NCBI GenBank assembly: GCA_022496805.1
Contig: CM040102.1
Span: 19,003,955-19,067,954 of the forward strand
DNA from: Pohlia nutans
Lineage: Eukaryota; Streptophyta; Bryopsida; Bryales; Mniaceae
Direction of reading: 5' to 3'
Length of the DNA stretch: 64,000 nt
Position numbers and translations under genes: made by a program. The stretch's first letter is position 1; each line of letters begins with the position of its first letter. The notes under the pieces were generated by a model. That model did not search any database, was not told the origin of the DNA, and worked only from the letters and a program-made list of their open reading frames with translations. Below, piece by piece: positions 24,296 through 36,670 of the stretch.

Positions 24296-25980
24296 CCGCG
24301 ACACTCAGGCGCGGTGAGTGAGGCCTGGCCAGTCGCCGGCAAACTCCATCGCAGCCCTTCGATGCCCCTGGGAGATCCGACGGCATTCAGACTCCGAGCT
24401 GGCGGGGCGGGCCATTCGGGCAGCGATTAACTCCAGCGAGCGGGCACGCTGGAAAACCCTTGAGCGACAGAACCACTCACTCTGAACTTCGGTTCAACTC
24501 CCAACCCACAACTGATGTGTACCCACAACTGATTCATGGTTTTAAAATGATATATATAATCGATCATATTGTGAAAAATAAATTTCACATGGGACCAAAT
24601 TTTATATCACTGGAATCACTCAAGAAAAATGAATGCGTTGATCAACGGAAAAATAAATTTGAACAAAAGAAATTCTATATAGAACCTACTCAAAACTGCT
24701 AAACAAAACATGGGGTCAATTTGGGCTTTTTGGTCCTTTAGAGGTTAATATATTATCGAGATACACAATTACTCATGATTGTGATAAACTTAATATGTCA
24801 TCAAAACATGTAACAAAATAATTGTATTAATTAGAATACGAATTCAATTCATCAAATTGTGAAATATGTATTTCAAATGAGTCCAAATTTTATACCACCG
24901 GAATTAGTGAATAACATTGCATGTGTTTTGAAGGTGATTTGATGTGAACCTCAAAGCAACTTCAAAACATGTTGAGGCTACATTGAGGTCCAGCTCAAAA
25001 CGATTGCAAAGCATGTGGAGGTTGTTCTGAGGCTGCATTCTGGTTGCTTAGAGGTTCCCATGATTTATATAACTATCATTTTAAATGAAAACTTCAATTC
25101 ATCATATTGTGAAAATTATAATTTATATGAGACCAAATTTTATATCACCGGAGTCAATGAAGAACATTGCATGTGTTGGTCAAACACCTATTAAATTAGG
25201 AAAAAAAAAGAAAGCCACATAGGACCTAGAGTACTCAAAACTGCTAAAAGAAATATGAACTTCAAAGCAACCTCAATGTAGCCTCAACATGTTTTGAAGT
25301 TGCTTTGAGGTTCACATCAAATCACCTTCAAAACACATGCAATGTTATTCACTAATTCCGGTGGTATAAAATTTGGACTCATTTGAAATACATATTTCAC
25401 AATTTGATGAATTGAATTCGTATTCTAATTAATACAATTATTTTGTTACATGTTTTGATGACATATTAAGTTTATCACAATCATGAGTAATTGTGTATCT
25501 CGATAATATATTAACCTCTAAAGGACCAAAAAGCCCAAATTGACCCCATGTTTTGTTTAGCAGTTTTGAGTAGGTTCTATATAGAATTTCTTTTGTTCAA
25601 ATTTATTTTTCCGTTGATCAACGCATTCATTTTTCTTGAGTGATTCCAGTGATATAAAATTTGGTCCCATGTGAAATTTATTTTTCACAATATGATCGAT
25701 TATATATATCATTTTAAAACCATGAATCGGTTGTGGGTACACATCAGTTGTGGGTTCACATCAGTTGTGGGTTGGGAGTTGAACCAAAGTTCTGAGTGAG
25801 TGGTTTTGTCGCCCAAGGGTTTTCCAGCGTGCCCGCTCGCTGGAGTTAATCGCTGCCCGAATGGCCCGCCCCGCCAGCTCGGAGTCTGAATGCCGTCGGA
25901 TCTCCCAGGGGCATCGAAGGGCTGCGATGGAGTTTGCCGGCGACTGGCCAGGCCTCACTCACCGCGCCTGAGTGTCGCGG
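24296..25980. mobile_element. Non-autonomous Mutator-like element (MULE) with very long TIRs
   Basis: The ends CCGCGACACTCAGG and CCTGAGTGTCGCGG are flanked by the perfect 9-bp duplication CTGGTAGAG (24287-24295, 25981-25989), the MULE hallmark. The two arms (about 24296-25000 and 25265-25980) are near-identical inverted copies of about 700 bp around a 260-bp centre. The outer 190 bp of each arm are GC-rich, while the inner parts are AT-rich and contain the repeat core also found in the neighbouring Stowaway element. No transposase. Confidence 0.9.
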
Positions 25981-26087
25981 CTGGTAGAGACCTGATTTTC
26001 CAGACGACCGTCTGAAAAAGTGCCCATAGAACGAATTTTTTATTTATGAAAGGGTTTATGCGTTAACAGTTTTAGAAGTGGCAGTTA

Positions 26088-26341
26088 CTCCCTCCGTCCC
26101 AAAACGATTGTCGTACAAATTTGTTTGGTATTTCTTTGAGCCAATTTCATTGATCATATTGTAAGAAACATGATTAAAAAAGGTTCCAAATTATGTCACT
26201 AGAATGATTGAAGAACATTGCATGTGTTCATTGCAACCTAAATAGAATTAGCCACAAGGAAGTATTTTTTTGACCTAGTACTTAAAAAAGCACTTTCAAA
26301 CATGCCTTTCAAACATGGCAATCATTTTGGGACAGAGGGAG
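26088..26341. mobile_element. Stowaway MITE (Tc1/mariner), TSD TA
   Basis: The termini CTCCCTCCGTCCCAAAA and TTTTGGGACAGAGGGAG are the textbook Stowaway ends. TA flanks both sides (26086-26087, 26342-26343). The centre carries GAAGAACATTGCATGTGTT, the core shared with the MULE arms. Confidence 0.92.
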
Positions 26342-26343
26342 TA

Positions 26344-26814
26344 CTTTAAATCTACCAATCGGAGAGAGCATTAATTTCACCTGAAGGCAGATAATTAAAC
26401 CAGGGCTGCCGAGCAACTCGATCTTAGCAACTCACTGATCGCTGAGAAAGAAAAACGGTTTCCAGAAGTGGATCGATCTCAGCGGTCATCCCAGAGCAAT
26501 CATTCTTCGCATCTGAATTAGACACTGGAAAGCTAGTAGAAAATCATGGCCATGGCCAGCTAGCTAGCGCCGCAGAAGAATCTGGCTCCTCGATGGATCG
26601 ATCGATCAATAATGACAAGGAATTGGTACCGAACCAAGCTCCATGCTGAGTCGTCATGGCCGAGTGAACAGCCCAGCACTGTCTACGAATTGAAGGTTGT
26701 CTGTAAATTTACGAGTGAGACTGACTGTCTGTGTGGAAGTGTGGATCAGGTTCTTGTACAGGAGTGCGTAGTGGCTGGGACTCCGGGAGGACCTGCCTAC
26801 AGTAGAGCATCTTA
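26344..26814. other. Intergenic DNA
   Basis: No gene supported. GC content is higher than in the surroundings and short open frames exist on both strands, but none shows a family signature. Confidence 0.4.
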
Positions 26815-26863
26815 GAGCATGGTCACCCATGCCCTCCCAGAGTCTCTCACACTCAAGGACTAA

Positions 26864-26974
26864 CACTAGAAGAAAAGAGGGACTTGTTCACTCAGCTTGG
26901 AGTGGGATTCTAAGCGAATTTGGCCACATTTGAGTGAACACGCTCAGTGTACAAGTCCCTCTTTTCTTCTAGTG
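26864..26974. mobile_element. CACTA-like MITE, 111 bp, TSD TAA
   Basis: Ends CACTAGAAGAAAAGAGGGAC and its reverse complement, flanked by TAA (26861-26863, 26975-26977). The 3-bp duplication and CACTA start match the CACTA (EnSpm) superfamily. Confidence 0.8.
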
Positions 26975-26977
26975 TAA

Positions 26978-27279
26978 GAGTAACTCCACGCAACCCTTCC
27001 AGAGTCCCTCGTACTCCAGAACTAGATGAAAAGTCCCAAGGGCACTTCTGAAATGCCTCTTGACTCTGGATCCTAGCGTGTTAAGAAACGGCCCTCCAAA
27101 TCACTATTTAGTTAACTGTATCTCCACATTCTACTTGTGATTGGTCCATTGACTATTTAATGTGCACTTTTGATGTGTGAAGGGCCTCCAAAGGTGGGGG
27201 AGTGTAAGTGCAAGGGCTCTTCAAATGAAATTGAATAATTTCATCGAGTCATCTATAGCATGTAGGAGTGGGGTTGCTC
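26978..27279. mobile_element. Tourist-like MITE, nested copy b
   Basis: Starts GAGTAACTCCACGC and ends GTGGGGTTGCTC, with TAA on both sides. The left TAA is shared with the CACTA-like MITE, which therefore probably inserted later into the duplicated TAA. Confidence 0.8.
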
Positions 27280-27322
27280 TAAATGAAAAGTGCCAAGGGT
27301 CCTACAGAAATATTCTTCTTGA

Positions 27323-27625
27323 GAGTAGTTCCACCGGTGCCCTCCCAAAGTCTCTCACACTCTAGAATTAGATGAAAAGTGCCAAGGGTCCTTCAAAAAT
27401 GCCTCTAGACTCTCAATCCTAGAGTGTTAAGAAATAGCCCTTCAAATCACTATTCATTTGACTATATTCCCACATTCTACTTGTGATTGGTCCATTACCT
27501 ATTTGATGTGCACTTTTGATGTGTGAGGGGCGTGCAAGGGTGGGGAAGTGTAAGTGCAAGGGCTCTTCAAATGTTGATGAATAATTTCAACAAGTCACCT
27601 CTAGCATGTACGAGTGCAGATGCTC
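27323..27625. mobile_element. Tourist-like MITE, nested copy c
   Basis: Starts GAGTAGTTCCACCGG and ends GAGTGCAGATGCTC. The flanks are TGA and TCA, an imperfect duplication probably altered by one mutation. The host site is the same CTTGACTC position that was hit in the 3.4-kb element. Confidence 0.7.
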
Positions 27626-27846
27626 TCACTCTCAATCCTAGCATGTTAAGAAATGGTCCTTCAAATCATTGTTTAGTTGACTATATTTCCACATTCTGCT
27701 AGTGGTTGGTCCATTGACTATTTGATTTGCACTTTTGATGTGTGAAGGGCGTGCAAGGGTGGGGGAGTGAATTGCAAGGGCTCTTCAAATGCAAATGAAT
27801 AATTTCATCAAGTCGGCTCTAGCATGCATGGGTGTGAATGCTCTTA

Positions 27847-30800
27847 TAAATGTAGCAGAGTAATTGTCTGGGAAATTCTTTAGGAAATTTATTGTAGACA
27901 TACCAATTACGGTCAGTGCCCCTTTTGAGCCTTCGGCACAATATTGTTACTACTGTGCACCTTCTTGATCGTTTTATTGTCTCTGCCCACCAAGGAAGAG
28001 ACTACATAAACGCTTCGTTTTCTAGGAGTTACATGGCTGAGCTAAATATAAATCAATTGTTAAAGTAAATTTAGGATAAATACTAAGGCAGAGACCACGT
28101 GACTAGCCATTTGATTGCATTGGAGCAGACATTTGAAGTGCACAATGTTTCGTAGTGTACCGTTCATATTTAGCATGTCTACGATAGTGAGTTGCCTAGA
28201 TTGTTCTTGATTGCTTATTGATGGGAACACCTTGAACTAATGGAAACAATTAGGTGCACTGTGAGAGGCTCTGTCCTTGAGGCACCTTTAGGGCCCAGTC
28301 GTAAGAAATCTAGTTCTCTTTTGAGTCTAACATGAGCTCGGGCATGAGTAAAGTGTCTATTTCGGAAAATGATACCAAACAAAGGACAATTGGTGCATGA
28401 GTACTTACCCCTTTTGATAGTAGACAATGTAGTAAAAAGTAACTAGGAGACCAAGTAGCTAAATGATTGAGTAATGTTGGGCTCAAGTTTTTTTATATGT
28501 CGGTGATTTAGTGTAGAGAATTTTATCCTTTTGGTGGACTTCAAGCCATGATCTCAACGGTTGGTTGTAATTGAGTGTTTATCTAAAGTTAGGTCGATTC
28601 ATGTTGAATTTGTTTGAACATCTGTAGGTATGGACGATTTTGGTGCTAAGTGAGTGATCGTTGGCAAGAAAGTTGTAACAACCAACCGCCACCGTTCCCA
28701 ATTTGTGACCATGAAGAGCTTTATGTGCTAATCAAAAACAAATAGTGGTCATAACTACTACCAAGACTTTTGTTTTAATTTTCAAGGTAGGTCTAGATTA
28801 TTGCTAAGGACTGATTATTTTCTATTTTTCATTTGTGGAGGGCTAGAGGATAAACATGGCGTGATGTATGGCTATGGTGTTAGTTTCTTTAAAATAGTAC
28901 AATGGATGCTTTGAATATTAGGAATTTTACTTTGATAGCTTCCATTGAGAGTCAAGGGAATATGTGTGGCTGCTCTAGCGCTCGTAGTAATAACAATGAG
29001 TGTCTCCATTTTCCATCCTCTATTGGTGTTGCTATTGATTAGTGTTTGGTAGTTTTGGAATTTAGAATTTATTGTTTCGAAAAAAAAATCTATAAATTTT
29101 ACAATTTTATGTGAATCTGATAAATTGTATGGTAAAGTAGATGTCAAGATTAAATGTTGGTGTGCTTTGGAATGGAAGCCCTTTAGTGATTCAAATAGTA
29201 GCAAGGTAGGATGGACGAAAATGAGTTCTATTGCATTTGAGCTTAATTGATAAAAGAAAGCTTACTAAATCTAGTTCTACTCTACTTTGAATTTTTGGAA
29301 ATGTGATCTCCCTTACACCATAAAAAGGCATATGAATCTCCCAGTATCATTCTATATATTTTAGATCTAAAGTTTGGGGTAGGATTTGGTCCTCGGGCCC
29401 GAGACTACTCCCACACCTTTGTGCTCATATCAATATAGATGCCAAATTTAATACTAAGTCAATATATATTTCGAATTTGTAACCACCTCTCACTCTTTAT
29501 ACTCAAGACGAGTTACACTTATGACCAATTATGACACATTATACCAGTGACATTTATGAATAGTCATATTTGTCTACAGACTCATCAAATTGATGTGCAA
29601 TGAGGAGAGAATGCTATACAATGTATCACTTATATGTTGTGATCCCTCATCATCCTCGCTTTGAGTGTCTTGCTGCAAATCCCCATGGTCAATCATGTCG
29701 CTATATATCACCATATCTTGAGAACACGCCAAGTCCGCTACATCATCGTCACCAAAGTCTATTCTCATGCGTGTGTATTCGTGAACATCCTTTGCTCGAG
29801 ATTTGTATTTGGGTGCCCTCATCTTTAACCGCTGTAGTACACGCATGCTGAAGAACAATAGATGACCTTTTTTTTTTTTTTTTTTGGCCACCTAATACCT
29901 CAGACTATTTCTTTTGAGCATTTGGGGGTCACAGTTAGGGGTTAATGAAATGATTGGAAACCACAATACTAGCAGTTTGGTATTATGTGACAACCATATT
30001 TATCTTTATCAATGTTGACATAGATATGTAACAATCATGCTTACCTTTGTCACATTTCTATGTATTTTTAATACTCTTTTGTCTCTAAATTTTATTTTAT
30101 TTAGTTTTTTTGATTCAAAAATTAAACTTTGTTCAATTGCAAAAATGTATAAAGTGAATGGACTGAAATCCAACTCCCAAGAAGCATAATGACTTTGGTC
30201 TAAAGATCAATGTGCATGAAGAGTTTGTTGTAGTTTACTAATTGCACCACAATGATATGAATATATGATTGGGTATTTGAATTTTTTTGGTAATTAATGT
30301 ATGTTGTTTTAAAATTCTATTGTGTTATAATTAGTTCTTGAAATGTCGAAACAAAACCTAAAACCAAACCACTTTATGAGGGGGTTGTTGTAAAATTGTA
30401 GAAAAGTGTCAATTACTATAATCGCAGAAATAATAATTTTTTTGTACAAAAGTAATTCTTTCTTTAGTTTCGCAATTTTTCTTGGTCATGAGTCACATAT
30501 GTATTGGTTATAATCCACAAAATAGTTTAGGTGGAACCAATGTAATTAAATATTTATTCATCGTAGGTTATACAAACCTTGTACATGCTATGTAGATACG
30601 GTAGCAAATGGAAGAAAATCACAATGTAAGTTATTTCATTTTTTTGGAATATATTAATAAATTGTTGTAGATTTTAGAGCTAAATCACATGGGAAACCTT
30701 AGTATTCACATTAGAATAAACTCAATTGGACATCTTTGTAGCACAAAATGCTTTGATTCCATTGGTTGGTTCAACGAACTCTTCAACTCCCATCGGTCAC

Positions 30801-33121
30801 TTCTAAAACGTCGAGTCGGTTTTAGAAACTAAAACGAGGTGTCTCAAAAACCAAGGGTGTTTCAATTGAGTTCAATTATCTTAAGATTAGAAGAGAAGAA
30901 AAGTGTTTTGCATTCTATAAACAATTCATTTAATTCATTTGGAATGACTTCTCTCATACAAAGTTCCTCTTCAAATCCAACCGTTCTATCTTGCCAAATT
31001 TCTTTGTTTTGAACATTGCACTTGCACCCAATAGCCCAAACTCTTAAGAAGATATTTACTAATGATGAAAAAATTGAAGCATCAAAACTTGGTGTATACT
31101 ACATATTTTATTAGGTCTAATTTTCAATCTTTTTATGAGTTGATTTTTCTACATTTGATGAAATTAATGGTAGATTGGATATAAAAATGTTGTTAAAATC
31201 TCTCATGTTCTCTTTAACGTTAAATGGGCATTAAGCTTTTTTAATTGTCAACCTAGAGTAGCACTATTCTAGAACTAATTTTATTGATCTCAAGAATGTA
31301 CAATTCCCCTAAACCAATGTTGCAAGATTTCTATTTTGTTCATGCTCATCTCACAATCCAAAGGCTTTTTGCATTGGACATGTAGCTTAACTTATATTGA
31401 TAGAGCCTTTTTTTTTTACTAAGATTCAATTGGTTCAATATCTATCATTTGCTTGTGCATTCTTCAAAAAATAACATGAATGCAAGAATTACCAAATTGC
31501 GTGATAGTAATTGGAGAACAAGTTTGTGTGGAATTTTTTCTTATCAGGCACTTAAAGTGTACATGACAATGAGTGCATAGTGGGTTTAGCACCGAAATAT
31601 TTTTAGCACTTGAGAAGGCACCAATTAAAGATTGTCTCTCTTATTATCACTTAAAGTTTTCAAAATTTTAGAAATCATTCTTCAAGTGTTAATTTTTTTT
31701 ATTCATTTTATTGTCTTCATTGTCACCTCCCTCATCCACTTCTTCACCAACATCATCATCTTCCTTTGTGATGTTATTCGCTCTCTATTTGGATTTATCA
31801 TTGGCTTATTCATTGGTCATGGCATACAATGAGGTGGATACCAAGCACCCGCAATGCACATTTCCTTTGTCTAATTATATTGATATATTTGACCCAGTTA
31901 CAAAATTACTCCTCCCTTGCCTTAGGCATCTGTATCTTGTACTTACTTTCTCATTTGCACAATAGCTATTTGTTTCTTCATTCACTTACAAATTTAGAAT
32001 AAAAGTCATTGTAAACAATTTATAGAAGTTAGACAAAATGTGCACTTTTAGGCCTAGAATGACTTACCCAAAGGTTTTATTTAACTAGGTTTCTATAGCT
32101 AGAATCATGGAGCTTATTTATTCAAAATTTCTATAAATCATTATGTTGACTTGCAAGTTCATCTTTGATTAAGAATCAGTGAGCTAAGAACTATTCAGAA
32201 TTGATCTTCTTACAATTCCTTGATTTATAAAAATTTGAGCAACATTCAAGAATTTTTTTACTCAAACTTGCATTCTTTGCGGAGTTGCGCTCCTTTGTAT
32301 GGATGGGAATGTCTTGTGAGATGATAATTTCTTATGATCATATATTATATTGTACATACTTTAGATTATCTATGTGTCTTTATAGCATTTTTGACTTGTC
32401 AATGAAAATAAGGTAGAGTGCCAAATGTATTGTGTATCAAATGTATTGTGTAATTCTAATGCCCCAAAATAGCCATATCCATCAATGAAATGGTCAGCAA
32501 AAAAAATATCAATCAAGGTTTAACCTACCCACTTCCTATAGAAAATTTAACATGGTATTTTATACTTGTTGTGTGTTTTGCAGTATAATAATGTCGGATT
32601 GTATTAAAAAAAGAAACAAGATGCATCTCCCCTACTTGATTGTCTCAACAATTTTGTCCTCCCTTCTATGGATTGCACTCGTATACACAACACTTTTAAG
32701 AGCCTCCAGCCTTTGTTTATTTGATGGTGCTTTTTACCACTCAAAAAATTGGTGCCGATATATTGGACGCAATGGCAGTTGCAAAAACAACACATGCAAA
32801 TAGGTTTTTTTTTTTGTCTTAAATGAAATTTGCCATTGCAGTTGTATGGTTCAAATATCTTTGAGACACCATTTTTTTCTTAATTGCATCATCATTTTTC
32901 TTGAATGGGCCTCATTGTATACAACACCTAGGTTGTGTTGAAAGTTTGCGAGCTTGGATTGCCAGGATTGATCTTGCCCCCGGGAAGATGTGCCCGAAAC
33001 ATTTACCTCCGATGTAAATGAGCTCGATCTTATTGAGGTAAATAAATCCCCATGTTTAGAGATGATTGTGAAGGACTTACTATCTAGAAAATGACTCTCT
33101 AAGCCAATCACATTCTTGTTA
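27847..33121. other. Intergenic DNA without recognisable genes
   Basis: More than 5 kb of AT-rich sequence. About 28010-28110 is an inverted relative of 2823-2920. There is an 18-base T run at 29868-29885. The hydrophobic frame at 31632-31829 is AT-composition driven. I see no supported gene. Confidence 0.5.
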
Positions 33122-33290
33122 CTCGTGGTAGGTGGAAGAGCTCAAAAGACGTAGAGAACTGTCTAATGCCGCAGCTCAATTGGTGGACATCCAGAAGCTT
33201 CCCAACAGGACAGAGGGTTCAATAGCTTGTGGCAAGAGCTTAAGTTGACAGTAACTACGGATATTGTGAACCATCCAGCCATCATACAGT
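33122..33290 (+). pseudogene. Exon-like fragment of unknown gene
   Basis: After an acceptor-like GTGGTAG, the frame reads VEELKRRRELSNAAAQLVDI. After a frame change near 33217 it continues FNSLWQELKLTVTTDIVNHP and stops at a donor-like GTAAGC. Composition and codon pattern look protein-coding. I do not recognise the family. The frame change suggests decay, although a very short intron is conceivable. Confidence 0.3.
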
Positions 33291-33989
33291 AAGCGTGTTA
33301 CCTCATCTGCTTAACCCCTAAACGTCCACGCATCCAGTTATTGGATGTTTGTTGGTCAAACCCAATTTTGATCTCGAAGATGATTTCTTTTGCTACTACA
33401 CTCAACAGAGAAAATGAAGTTTATCAAGTCTAGTTTGCACTCCACTTTTCAAATCTTAAAAATTTCATGCATTGAGTAAATTATCTCTTTTGCAAGCTTT
33501 GTAGCTCAAGCTCCGAATACACTACATGGGATGATTACTTTTCGAATTTCAAAATTTAACTAGTTTTTTTGATGGAAAACATATCAATGATATCAAGTGA
33601 TTCTCCATTGTGATTTGCATCTCATCCAAAAATTAATCAAATTTTGAAGTCTTTTGTAATTAAAATGAATTTGTGAAGCATTTGACTTAAAAATTTGTAA
33701 AAAAATCATGTTAAATCAAAAAAATCTGAAAATTTCAGGACTTATAGGAAACACTTAATTTCATGCATGAAAATATTATAAAATATACTTTGATTACTCT
33801 TCAAGGCTTAATTCTCTATAATTTTGTAGTTTGACTTTTCCTGAAAGGACTGGTACGTTTAAGGGTTAAGCTCTAACTTGTTACCTAGCATTTCATAGCC
33901 CTTACTGATTACGTTCTACAACTTGGATAGTACAGTACAACAATGAATGGTTTAACCCCAGAAGGACTAATGTTTTTATTTTATTTTAT
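33291..33989. other. AT-rich intergenic DNA
   Basis: Nothing recognised. Confidence 0.5.
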
Positions 33990-34340
33990 TTTATCAGTTT
34001 TGAGTAGGTCTTATGTGAACCTCCTCTTGTTCAAATTTATTTGTTTCTTGACCAACACATACAATGTTCTTTAATGATTCTAGTGATGTAAAATTTGGTC
34101 CCATGTGAATTATACTTTTCGCAATACGATTGATTGAACTTGTCATTTTAGAACCTTGGTCTTTTTCGGGTTAAGGATGAAGAAGCCCATTTTGGGCTCA
34201 TTTTTTTTAAAGCAGTTTTTGAGAGGTCATATTTGTTTATCTCTTGAACCAACACATGAAATGCTCTTCATATAATCTAATGATATAAAACTTTTTCCCC
34301 ACTTAAATTATATTTTCCACGATATGATCAATCAAAATGG
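33990..34340. repeat. Two diverged copies of the MULE/Stowaway core repeat
   Basis: Two tandem segments (about 33995-34160 and 34205-34340). Each carries a CAGTTTTGAG, ACCAACACATG, AATG.TCTT and (AAA).TTGGTCCCA-type series in the order seen in the inner arms of the MULE at 24296-25980. Confidence 0.65.
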
Positions 34341-35040
34341 TAATGTAAAAGACCATGTATCCTAAAGAGTTACGGTATCCATTATCGTAAGCTTTTGAAT
34401 ATTCAGTACTGAGAAACAGAAGAGCATAAATCTAGGGACGTAGCTAGCTTGATTGAAACTCATATGCATAAAATCTTTTTTTCTCTCTCTTTATTCCAAG
34501 TTCAAGAAATTGTTGCTTTTCATCATTTAAAACAGTCAGGTATGTGATCCGAGTTCAGATTAAATTTATACATTCTTCTGTGCAATTGCAGACCTGCGTT
34601 ATGGTTTTTGATCACTCACATTCCCAGCTTGTCTTCTGTTACGCTTTGCTGTCAGACCGACGATCTGCAAGTGGAATCCACATTCCTTGGAGGTTGTCCG
34701 ATGATCAGCTGGGGTGGTTTCATGTTGAGCACTTTCTTGTTCAACCACTTTTTGAAGCACATCCGTTTGCAGACCGTTAAACTTTGCCGGTGAGTTGTTT
34801 TGAATGAGCTGCAAATGGAATTATACAACATTTAGGTCAAGTAGGATCTTCCCAAAACCTCCATGTGACAAGGAAATTTGATCATCAAACTGAAAAAGAA
34901 ACAATTTTTGCCTTGTCCCTTTGACTGCTCACGCGCCAGTGATCGCGCACCTATGTCCTCATGTCTGCACACCAATACTATGTATCAATTAGGAGCAGTG
35001 ATAAAAACCGGCAATGAAATTTCCCTCTTCCAAATGGTCA
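34341..35040. other. Intergenic DNA with a possible decayed exon
   Basis: Around 34590-34790 codon-like composition appears on both strands, but no family is recognised. The rest is AT-rich. Confidence 0.3.
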
Positions 35041-35216
35041 CACTAGTATCAGACCTATCGTTTTTCATTCCCCACTTTGTATGAACACTGAACAGTGCCG
35101 GAATATCATACTTGTGACCAAAAATACTCACCAACATTGACACAACCCATGTGCCTGACACTTTCATTCCTTTTTTCATTTATAGTAAGTGAAAAGCGAC
35201 ACATTTTCTACTAGTG
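35041..35216. mobile_element. CACTA-like MITE, TSD TCA
   Basis: Starts CACTAGTATC and ends TTTTCTACTAGTG, with TCA flanking (35038-35040, 35217-35219). It is related in inverse orientation to the copies at 50869-51061 and 51985-52160 (shared AAGTGAAAAGCGACACATTT and CACATG.GCCTG segments). Confidence 0.85.
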
Positions 35217-35219
35217 TCA

Positions 35220-36032
35220 TTCAAATTGGGTTAACTATCAGAATGTAACAATCAGCTGATTGGTGTGTGACTCATCTCATGTGGGGTAAGTTTAAAAGGT
35301 TTGCAAATCCAAATTACAAAGTGAGACTATTTTCATAGTAACTAGGAATCCAGTGTCTGTTCACAGCAACAATGATTATTTCCACTAGAATTGAAGAATC
35401 TCAACACGTGTAAGCTTCAAAATGATAAGCTTTATTGAATCGCAGTTCAATTAAACACTAGATACTCTTCGGTGGTTTATAAGATCCATTCGGTTGTTAA
35501 TAAATTCTGCCTTAGTTGGTTCTTTTGAGTAGTGTGCCCAGTCAGCAATGAGGTTGCAACTTTCTATGGTTGTTGCAAGTAGGAACTCACAATCCTAGAC
35601 AGCCCATGCAAAGCTGACCGAGTAAGTACTGAGATCATTCACAGGTACAATGATCTGATGCTGGAAAATCAAGTTAGAGCTAATCCTTGGTGAATGTAGA
35701 CAGCTGGTTTTTAGGGTTGAGGCCTTTAGGGAGAACTGCTCAAGTGCTCAGAACCCTAAACCCTAAACCCTAAACCCTCTTGATCCTTGAGGAGTTCCGC
35801 ATGTGGTAAGTTATGGTACCTCACGCTTAACGCTGTTGCATGAAGATGCTACACTGAGTGGATATTTCACTAATGAGAACATTTCACTAATGAGGACAAA
35901 TAAATTCCATTGATCTTTTGTCATCTATAGCTTGGAGATTCCCCAATTAGAAGGAATGAATGAATTCTGTTGATCCTTGAAAATTACACCATAAAGGAAT
36001 AAATTCTGTGCATCCTCTATCATTCATACTTA
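35220..36032. other. Intergenic DNA with a short telomere-like tract
   Basis: No gene. A TTTCACTAATGAG(A/G)ACA pair sits near 35866-35900. The telomere-like tract is listed separately. Confidence 0.45.
35752..35778 (+). repeat. Interstitial telomere-like repeat
   Basis: About three and a half units of CCCTAAA, the plant telomere motif. It is too short to be a telomere. Confidence 0.9.
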
Positions 36033-36344
36033 GAGCATTCCCACCCATGCACGTTAGGACGAACCCTCTCAAATTATTCATCTATATTTGAAGGGCCCTT
36101 GCACTCACACTCCCCCACCCTTGCACGCCCTTCTCGTATCAAAAGTGCGCATCAAATAGTCAATGGACCAATCACAAGTAGAATGGGAGGAATAATCATC
36201 GAATAGTCAACTCAATAGTGTTTTGAAGGCCCAATTTCTAACACGCAAGAATCCAGAGTCAAGAGCTATTTTGAAAGGGCCCTTGAAACTTTTCATCTAC
36301 TTCTCGAGGTCAGAGACTCTCTGAGGGCATGGGTGGCCATGCTC
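36033..36344. mobile_element. Tourist-like MITE, uninterrupted copy, TSD TTA
   Basis: Starts GAGCATTCCCACCCATGC and ends GGGTGGCCATGCTC, flanked by TTA (36030-36032, 36345-36347); 312 bp. It is the best full-length reference for this family in the window and shows GAGTCAAGAG intact. Confidence 0.88.
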
Positions 36345-36381
36345 TTAGAGATTGTCATGCATAGGCGGTGTTTCAGAGATA

Positions 36382-36670
36382 CTGTACTACCATAGCAAGC
36401 TCGCCCAAAAACAAATTCAGAAAGAAAAATAAAAATAAAAATTATTGGTTAAAAAATGATTTTTTTTTTAAAAGTGATGAAATCCCAAAATTGCTATTAA
36501 TCATCCAAAACGGATTGATATTCATCCAAAATTGATAGTATTCATCTAATGTTAATATTCATTCGAGACGTTTAATTTGACAAATTTTTCAAAACTAGGG
36601 GATGAACCTTATTTTTTAATTTTAATTAATTATTCGTTTCAAAAGTGGCGATTGTGCTATGGTACTACAG
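36382..36670. mobile_element. MITE with TA duplication, 289 bp
   Basis: Ends CTGTACTACCATAGCA and TGCTATGGTACTACAG, with TA at both sides (36380-36381, 36671-36672). This fits a Tc1/mariner-type MITE with TIRs unlike Stowaway. Confidence 0.7.

Larger units (their letters stand above)
26815..27843. mobile_element. Tourist-like MITE nest (host element with three insertions)
   Basis: The host element starts GAGCATGGTCACCCATGCCC and ends GGTGTGAATGCTC, with TTA on both sides (26812-26814, 27844-27846). It has been hit by a CACTA-like MITE (26864-26974) and two members of its own family (26978-27279 and 27323-27625). The order of events can be read from the duplicated target sites. Confidence 0.85.

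Noticed and set aside
31632..31829. Hydrophobic 66-aa frame that looks like a membrane protein
   Set aside because: Composition-driven (runs of T give F/I/L). No start context, family signature or neighbouring exon.
35752..35778. Telomeric CCCTAAA units as evidence of a chromosome end or fusion point
   Set aside because: Fewer than four units and ordinary sequence on both sides; short interstitial tracts are common.
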